A stretch of DNA of 21,883 nt from positions 1-21,883 of the forward strand of contig JADJNW010000033.1 of NCBI GenBank assembly GCA_016714085.1, in the 5' to 3' direction. A program made the translations under genes and the position numbers. The number at the start of each line of letters is the position of its first letter. Position 1 is the first letter of the stretch. The notes under the pieces are model-generated. The model worked only from the letters and a program-made list of their open reading frames with translations, ran no database searches and was not told where the DNA came from. This document shows positions 17,053-21,883 of this stretch, piece after piece. This DNA comes from Saprospiraceae bacterium. Lineage in GTDB: Bacteria > Bacteroidota > Bacteroidia > Chitinophagales > Saprospiraceae.

Positions 17053-17301
17053 TTTTTTAAATTGAGTAGTTGAGTAATTTAGAAGTTGATAATCAGCGCT
17101 TTTTAAACCCATAAGCTCCTAAACAGCTCAACTTTTCTTGAAATTTTTTGCAAAGAAACTATACAAACGAAACTAAAAACAGACGCAGAATTGTTATTTT
17201 GGAGCATAACAGATTCTTGGACGCGAGATGTCAGACTGCGCTTTTAGCATACAAATTGTCTGATCTCTAACTTCTCTATTCCAACTTCTAAATTGAAAAA
17301 T
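17053..17301. promoter_or_regulatory. Divergent control region between the EamA transporter and the MocR regulator
   Basis: 249 bp. A 13-base word, CAACTTCTAAATT, is present in inverted orientation just upstream of both genes: at 17282-17294 before mocR and, on the minus strand, at 17076-17088 before the transporter. The region also holds an imperfect inverted repeat, GAGATGTCAGAC at 17225-17236 against GTCTGATCTC at 17258-17267. A divergently read MocR would be expected to bind here. No clear TAnnTTTG box was found. Confidence 0.5.
17259..17293 (+). repeat. Heptad-repeat leader of the MocR gene
   Basis: Five 7-nt units in a row: TCTGATC (17259-17265), TCTAACT, TCTCTAT, TCCAACT and TCTAAAT (ending 17293), 8 nt before the ATG at 17302. 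Rotated by one base, three of the five fit the C-H-A-A core seen in the heptads before the aminotransferase and ftsK genes. Confidence 0.6.
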
Positions 17302-18735
17302 ATGACAAAATCCAATATTCAGGAAGACTTTCTCTACCAACAAGTTGCCGACCGCATCGAACAACTCATCCGCCAGGGCGGCTGAAAACAGGCGATAAAC
17401 TTCTCTCGGTTCGAATGCTCAGCACGGAGCAAGGTATCAGCATGAGTACGCCTATCAGGCTTATACACAATTGAAGCCCGAGGCTTAATCGAATCACGCC
17501 CAAAATCAGGCTACTACGTCAAGTTCAATCCTACACGAAATCTGCCGCTACCGCGCATTTCCAAGCCCGAACCTATTGAGCAACCGGTCAGCCTTTCGGA
17601 GATGATTGCTTCGGTGTTCAAAGACATTGCTTCTGATGCCATTATCCAGTTTTCGGTAGGTGCACCTTCTTTAGATTTGCTTCCGGCGGCTAAGTTGAAT
17701 AAAGCGATTATCCATGCTTTGCGCAATTCTAAATATCACGGTATCAATTATGAACATATTCAAGGTAATCTTGATTTACGAACTCAAGTAGCGCGCTTGG
17801 CATTCAATTGGCACGGCAATGTCAATCCAGATGAAGTGGTGATCACCGCTGGTTGCATGGAAGCCTTAGTCACTTGTCTGAAAGCGGTCACCAAACCTGG
17901 CGATACCGTCGCCGTAGAAAGCCCGACTTATTTTGGCATCTTACAAGCCTTGGAAAGCTTGGGATTAAAAGCTTTGGAGATTCCGACCTGCCCGGAATGG
18001 GGACCCGAACTCGATTTTCTGGAAGACGCTTTGAGGAGATTCAATATCAGTGCTTGTGTATTTGTACCGAATTTCAACAATCCGCTTGGTAGTTGTATGC
18101 CCGACGAACGCAAGCGCGAGCTGGTGCAAATGCTCTACAATTATAATGTTCCGCTGATCGAAGATGATATTTATGGCGAAATGTATTTTGGTGAGCACCG
18201 CCCCAAAACCTGCAAAACCTTTGACACCGAAGGCTTGGTGATGCAGTGCAGTTCCTTCTCCAAGTCGCTGGCACCGGGCTACCGTATCGGTTGGGCTTTG
18301 CCGGGCAAATGGACAAAACAGGTCACGCACAACAAACTCATCCACTCGATTTCCTCGGTTACTTTGCAGCAAGCGGCTATCGCTTATTTCCTGGAAAACG
18401 GTCGGTACGAATTGCACCTCAAGCGCCTGCGTAAAGCCCTGCACACGCAGTGTTTGCGGTACTTGCAAGCCATTCAGGAATATTTTCCTTGCGAAATCCG
18501 TGTCACCCGCCCCGAAGGTGGTTTTGTATTGTGGATCGAATTACCCGAGTGCATCAATGCTTTCGAAGTTTATCGACAAGCCATCAAACGCGGCATCTCC
18601 TTTGCGCCGGGGCAAATTTTCTCTACCCAGGGCAAGTATTGCAATTTTATGCGCATCAGCTTTGGGCGCCCTTTTGATGAAAATGTGGAACGAGGTATTG
18701 AGACCTTAGGAGAATTGGTGAAGGCGAGGATGTAA
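17302..18735 (+). CDS. MocR-type GntR-family regulator with aminotransferase domain, N-terminus broken by three one-base losses
   Basis: The protein joins a GntR winged-helix DNA-binding domain to an aminotransferase fold I domain that binds PLP as effector. The start is the ATG at 17302 (MTKSNIQEDFLYQQVADRIE). The frame breaks at 17380-17384, 17448-17450 and 17473-17474; restoring one base at each gives LKTGDKLLSVRMLSTEQG, then a Y-Q-A-Y-T-Q-L helix, then ARGLIESRPKSGYYVKF. From 17476 the frame is open to the stop. The C-terminal part has FSVGAPSLDLLP, VFVPNFNNPLGSCMPDERK (PLP pocket), IEDDIYGEMYFG and SSFSKSLAPGYRIGW with the Schiff-base Lys. The total is about 478 residues, usual for MocR. 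MocR proteins often regulate divergent transporters or PLP enzymes; here the EamA gene. Confidence 0.87.
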
Positions 18736-19087
18736 ATACAGCGATATATTAAGTTCTAGGGGTTTACAGTAAGCTTTAAGCTGACTCGTCAAAACTTTAC
18801 CTTTAGCACCCAAATTTTAGGACAAACACCTAAAAGTTTAGCCAAAACACCCAAAGCTTTAGGTCATGGAGCTAAATTTTACCCTCGACCCTTAAAATTT
18901 TAGGTGGTCAAGCTAAAACTTTGACCAAGCATCCTAAAAATTTAGTCAAATGGCTTAAAATTTTGATAAATGTCTTTAAAAACCTCCCGATTTCTTCATC
19001 CTAACGTAAAAATTCTCTGCTTCCCATCCTTTCCGCTTGCAAAAGCGTTTTCATCTTGATTATTTTTACAGATTGAAATAGTAAAAT
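18736..19087 (+). repeat. Intergenic region with a degenerate 20-21 bp phased A/T-dyad array (18771-18983)
   Basis: This 352-bp gap between mocR and yidD carries no gene. It contains ten or eleven copies of a short dyad (AAAA-N-TTT type, often in CCTAAAANTTTAGG context). Core starts are at 18771, 18791, 18812, 18832, 18853, 18874, 18894, 18915, 18936, 18957 and, weakly, 18977. The spacing is 20, 21, 20, 21, 21, 20, 21, 21, 21 and 20 bp. Linkers vary but tend toward AGnCAAAnCACCT. The mean period of about 20.7 bp equals two helical turns. Several cores are self-complementary (AAAGCTTT, AAAATTTT). It is not a CRISPR: units are too short and the linkers too short. The function is unknown. Confidence 0.8.
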
Positions 19088-19340
19088 ATGAGCTTTAAAA
19101 AATTGCTCAAACAAGTGTTCATTTTGCCGGTGCGGTTTTATCAGTTGGCGATCTCGCCGTTGCTGCCTTCGAGCTGCCGCTATCAGCCGACTTGTTCGCA
19201 TTATGATCGAAGCGATCAACGAATGAGCTTTGAAAGGCATTTGGCTGGGCTTACGGCGCATCAGTCGCTGTCATCCTTGGGGCGGACATGGCTATGATCC
19301 GGTACCGAAGAAAAAGAGTGATGGGGTGAGCGGGAGATAG
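19088..19340 (+). CDS. yidD: Membrane protein insertion efficiency factor YidD (frameshift and in-frame TGA)
   Basis: This small inner-membrane-associated protein assists YidC in inserting membrane proteins. The ATG at 19088 gives FKKLLKQVFILPVRFYQLAI, then SPLLPSSCRYQPTCSHY, the family signature with the two conserved Cys. After CSHY the frame shifts at about 19202-19206 (net two bases lost or one extra) into MIEAINE, then a TGA at 19224-19226 stands where the family has Trp. The same frame continues as LKGIWLGLRRISRCHPWGGHGYDPVPKKKS and ends at TAG 19340, beyond the usual C-terminus. A normal YidD is 70-85 residues. TGG is used for Trp in intact genes here, so TGA is probably a base error and not recoding. 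Confidence 0.85.
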
Positions 19341-19351
19341 GGTGATGTGGG
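19323..19351 (+). other. G-quadruplex-type motif upstream of hemB
   Basis: Four runs of three or more G: GGGG (19323-19326), GGG (19332-19334), GGG (19340-19342) and GGG (19349-19351), with loops of 5, 5 and 6 bases. It overlaps the 3' end of yidD and ends 30 bp before the hemB start. The motif fits the standard G4 pattern; whether it folds is unknown. Confidence 0.6.
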
Positions 19352-19380
19352 AGTGAATTAAATTTAGCAAAAGAAAAAAC

Positions 19381-20376
19381 ATGATAACACGAAGACCTCG
19401 GCGCAATCGCGTATCTGCCGCGGTGCGCGGCATGACACAGGAAACACACTTGGCAGTGGAGCATTTGGTGCAGCCGCTTTTTTTGGTGGATGGCCAGGGC
19501 ATCAAAAATGAAGTAACTTCTTTACCTGGCACATTTCGCTTCTCGCCGGATTTGGTATTGAATGAAGTGGAAGAATGCTTAAAGCTGGGCATTACCAATT
19601 TTATTATATTTCCCGGCGGTAGCAGATGGGTTGAAAAATAAGACCGACGCTATAGCTATCATCCGAATAATTTCTATTTAAAAACAGCAACGGAAATCAA
19701 AAAACGTTTCCCGGAAGCTTGTTTGATCAGCGATGTGGCGATGGATCCTTATAATTCGGATGGGCATGATGGCTATGTGCGCGACGGCAAAATCCAGAAC
19801 GACGAAACTTTACCAATTTTAGCGGAAAATGTCGGTAGCGCAAGCAGCAGCGGGCTTCGATATCCTTACCCTTCGGATATGATGGACGGACGCGTGGGTG
19901 CGATGCGCGAGGCTTTGGATGAAGCGGGTTTACCGATACGGGTATCATGTCTTACAGCGAAATATGCCAGTGCCTTCACTGGGCCTTTCCGCGAGCTCCT
20001 GGACTCCCGCGCCAAAGGACTTGGAAAATGTACCCGCACAAGAAAACGTATCAAAATGAATCCAGCTAACAAGCGCGAAGCCTTGATCGAAGCGGATTTG
20101 GACGTTGCAGAAGGTGCAGATTTTTTGATGGTGAAACCGGCATTGAATTATTTTAGATGTGATTCATTTCTTGAAAGAAAATTACGATGTGCCAATCGCG
20201 GCTTATCATGTGAGCGGCGAATGCCGATGTTATTGGCGGCGACTCGCAATGGTTGGCTTGACTATGATAAAGCCATGCTGGAAACCTTGCTGAGCATCAG
20301 AAGAGCCGGAGCGGATGTGATTATCACTTATTTTGCGAAGGATTTTGCATTAAGAAACAGTAGAATTAGCATCTAA
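19381..20376 (+). CDS. hemB: Porphobilinogen synthase (delta-aminolevulinate dehydratase) HemB, heavily frameshifted
   Basis: HemB condenses two 5-aminolevulinate molecules to porphobilinogen in haem synthesis. From the ATG at 19381 the frame reads LVQPLFLVDGQGIKNEVTSL and PGTFRFSPDLVLNEVEECLKLGI, then breaks near 19615. It resumes as NFYLKTATEIKKRFPEACLI and SDVAMDPYNSDGHDG, PSDMMDGRVGAMREALDEAG, AKYASAF (first active-site Lys), MNPANKREALIEADLD, GADFLMVKPALNY (second active-site Lys) and ITYFAKDFALRN. Between these blocks the right residues are found in neighbouring frames, for example MSVAQAAAGFDIL near 19828-19866 and VIHFLKENYDVPIAAYHVSGE near 20160-20220. At least eight indels are needed to restore a product of about 330 residues. 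This points to poor base calling near a contig end. The 3' end overlaps the convergent metallopeptidase by 27 bp. Confidence 0.88.
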
Positions 20377-21101
20377 AAACTCAAAATCTGCATAAATGCG
20401 CGTTCTCTCTAAACCATTTTCTTGTACACGGTAGTCAGGCATTGCATCGGCGACTAATTTCCAAAAGCGTGAAGAGTGATTATGTTCTATGAAATGCCAA
20501 CTCATGAATAATCACATAATCCCGCACTTCGTCGGGCGCAAAAAGCAAGCGTGTTGAAAGATTGATATTGCCTTTGCTGGAGCAGCTACCCCAATTGGAT
20601 TGGTTATGTTTGAGCGCGATTTTATGAAATTTTGGCGGAAATGCTGATTGTTCAATTCATGTACACTTGCTGTGGATTCTCCGATAGAAAATCTTTCGCA
20701 ATCAAGCGGCTTAGCAAGGTTGGAAATGGCATCTCGGTAGCTTTTGCACTTAGGTGTAGGGTGATCTCACCATTTTAAGCTTTCCGCTGCTCGAGTCTTT
20801 GTGTAAATGATTGATTATCAAAAAATATTTCCGTTTTCCAACTTTAGAACATCGCCATCTTGATAAATTCTTGTTTCAAGCGCAGTAAAATATCGGGGTA
20901 TTTCTGGCCTTTTTCCCAACCAGTTTTTGAACCAAGCGATATGTTTTGTTGCGCTTCCAAAGGTGTCAAAATGGGCATTCTGAGAATAACGGCATCTTTG
21001 CGCAACCGAAGCACGTACGCTGCGTCGCCGTTCCGGATGACCCGGGCTGGAATTTGTTGTCCCCTGATTTCCAGTTGAAAGACTTCTTCTATTTGCTTCA
21101 T
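20350..21101 (-). CDS. YgjP-like M48/DUF45 metal-dependent hydrolase, reconstructed across several frameshifts
   Basis: From the ATG at 21101 the minus strand gives MKQIEEVFQLEIRGQQIPAR, then VIRNGDAAYVLRLRKDAVIL and RMPILTPLEAQQNI, the usual beta-rich N-terminus of the family. Later pieces lie in other frames: RIYQDGDVLKV, NQSFTQRLEQRKA, ITLHLSAKATEMPFPTLLSR, LIAKDFLSENPQQVYM, NWGSCSSKGNINLSTRLLFA, PDEVRDYVIIHEL, then HFIEHNHSSRFWKLVADAMPD. Together they give the WGSC motif and the zinc-binding HExxH-x-xxNH site typical of YgjP/DUF45 proteins, with one residue missing in HEL(A)H at 20496-20506. The stop is TAA at 20350-20352; length would be about 245 residues, normal for the family. No single open frame covers it, so it is easily missed. 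Confidence 0.78.
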
Positions 21102-21104
21102 TAC

Positions 21105-21141
21105 AAAAACAAGGTGTCCTTTTTGATCAAAATGACACCTT
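21105..21141 (-). terminator. Intrinsic terminator downstream of serC
   Basis: AAGGTGTC (21111-21118) pairs exactly with GACACCTT (21134-21141); the interior holds the palindrome TTTTGATCAAAA, extending the stem past a bulge. On the minus strand the hairpin is followed by GTTTTTG. It lies about 58 bp after the serC stop and ends 3-10 bp before the metallopeptidase start, so it could also affect that gene's leader. Confidence 0.75.
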
Positions 21142-21199
21142 ATATATGCATGGATATTTAAAAGTAATATTAAATTATAAATAGTCAATAATCAATGGC

Positions 21200-21883
21200 T
21201 TAATCATGTTTTCCATAATCCCACGTGCATTCACCAAGGTTTGGTATGCCTTCCAGGCGTTGCATTATAAATCAAGCGCAGGCCACCTACCGAGCATTGT
21301 CCTTTCAACTCTTCAACCTGCTTCTTAGAAAACTTTTCAGGAATGATTTTCCAAGTCTTGCTCGGGCATTACGAGCGTCACGTTCATGCGGAAGCGATCG
21401 TGGATTGCGGCGGTGCCTTTGAATAAAGGATTTGCGTCGATTTCATCGTACAATAACTTCGCTTTGTCTTCATTAATTTTTCAACAGCAGCACCCCACGT
21501 ACCATTTTTAATCCAGCGCGGGGTCAGCACTGACGTAATCCAGGAACACAGGAGGTGTATTATATAAAGGATTCCCCTTCAATATATCTGATAATCGAGC
21601 ATAGAAAGCCAAAACTGCGCCCTGATTTGCACCGATTAAATCCTCACGTACAATTACCAAAGTAACACCACGCAGGTCCCAAGATTTCTGTGCTCCTGCA
21701 TGGATCAATCCAGACTTTTGCACATCAATCGGGCGACCGAAATATCGGATGACATATCGCTTATCCAGAGAATGTTTGTTTCAAGTTTCACTGATATTAC
21801 GTACCATACTTACTAGTATTATTGCTTAATAAATGTGGGTACTGTTTGCATTTGTCGGTATCGCAAATTCCTTCGGAATATAG
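21200..21883 (-). CDS. serC: Phosphoserine aminotransferase SerC (5' part cut by window edge, frameshifted)
   Basis: SerC converts 3-phosphohydroxypyruvate and glutamate to phosphoserine, in serine (and pyridoxal phosphate) synthesis. The minus strand shows a damaged MSSDI, then IDVQKSGLIHAGAQKSWDLR with the PLP Lys in AGAQK, GVTLVIVREDLIG, LYNTPPVF, EDKAKLLYDEIDANPLFKGT, RMNVTLVMPEQ and, in another frame, KQVEELKGQCSVGGLRLIYNA. All are in SerC order. The N-terminal half lies outside the window. At least five frame changes are needed; the C-terminus probably ends in WDYGKHD at 21200. Family members have about 355-360 residues; some 225 are here. Confidence 0.85.

Noticed and set aside
17965..18468. 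167-codon minus-strand frame inside mocR
   Set aside because: Antisense to the conserved aminotransferase domain; codon pattern mirrors the sense gene.
18771..18983. CRISPR-like array
   Set aside because: Units are about 21 bp in total, with no constant repeat and no unique spacers of 25-40 bp; no cas genes.
19224..19226. Genetic code change with TGA as Trp
   Set aside because: Intact genes here use TGG for Trp and TGA as stop; the site lies in the error-rich right end.
20377..20843. Non-coding gap
   Set aside because: Frame-corrected reading shows the core of a YgjP-like metallopeptidase on the minus strand.

Overview
The window looks like a chromosomal piece from a member of the Bacteroidota, possibly near the Saprospiria/Chitinophagia; the rank is a guess. 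Reasons: start codons lack Shine-Dalgarno sequences, several upstream regions carry the TAnnTTTG-type -7 box of this phylum, the FtsK Walker A reads GATGQGKS, and there is a membrane-bound LytTR regulator without a receiver domain. The right edge behaves like a contig end: single-base losses become very dense beyond about 16.4 kb, so genes there had to be reconstructed across frames. No tRNA, rRNA, insertion sequence, prophage or CRISPR array was seen.

Layout. 1-449 (-): 3' part lost, fabG. 602-2793 (-): class V PLP-dependent aminotransferase and a cupin/JmjC-like oxygenase. 3107-5959 (+): ftsK (split by one lost A) and a small orphan gene. 5963-9817 (-): a three-gene run of 3-hydroxyacyl-CoA dehydrogenase, group II PLP decarboxylase (split by one lost base) and an acetyltransferase-like protein, with nearly equal 48-49 bp gaps. 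9948-13563 (+): LytTR regulator, then a secreted CocE/NonD-type hydrolase and a TPR protein as a pair, ended by a bidirectional terminator. 13608-15994 (-): a propeller-like protein, a GNAT-DinB fusion and a small GNAT. 16114-18735: a DMT/EamA transporter and a MocR-type regulator, divergent. 19088-20376 (+): yidD and hemB, both damaged. 20350-21883 (-): a YgjP-like metallopeptidase and serC, both damaged.

The genes are mostly housekeeping (fatty acid synthesis, chromosome segregation, haem, serine, membrane insertion) with a small catabolic/amine module and a probable regulator-transporter pair.

The most unusual content is non-coding. First, 18771-18983 holds about eleven degenerate A/T dyads spaced 20-21 bp apart with almost no drift (two helical turns). 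Second, several genes have G-poor leaders built of 7-nt units with a C-H-A-A core; at the aminotransferase and at ftsK these abut the start codon exactly and share one consensus, WWCHAAW. At ftsK and mocR an inverted copy lies just upstream, so the leader can fold back on itself.
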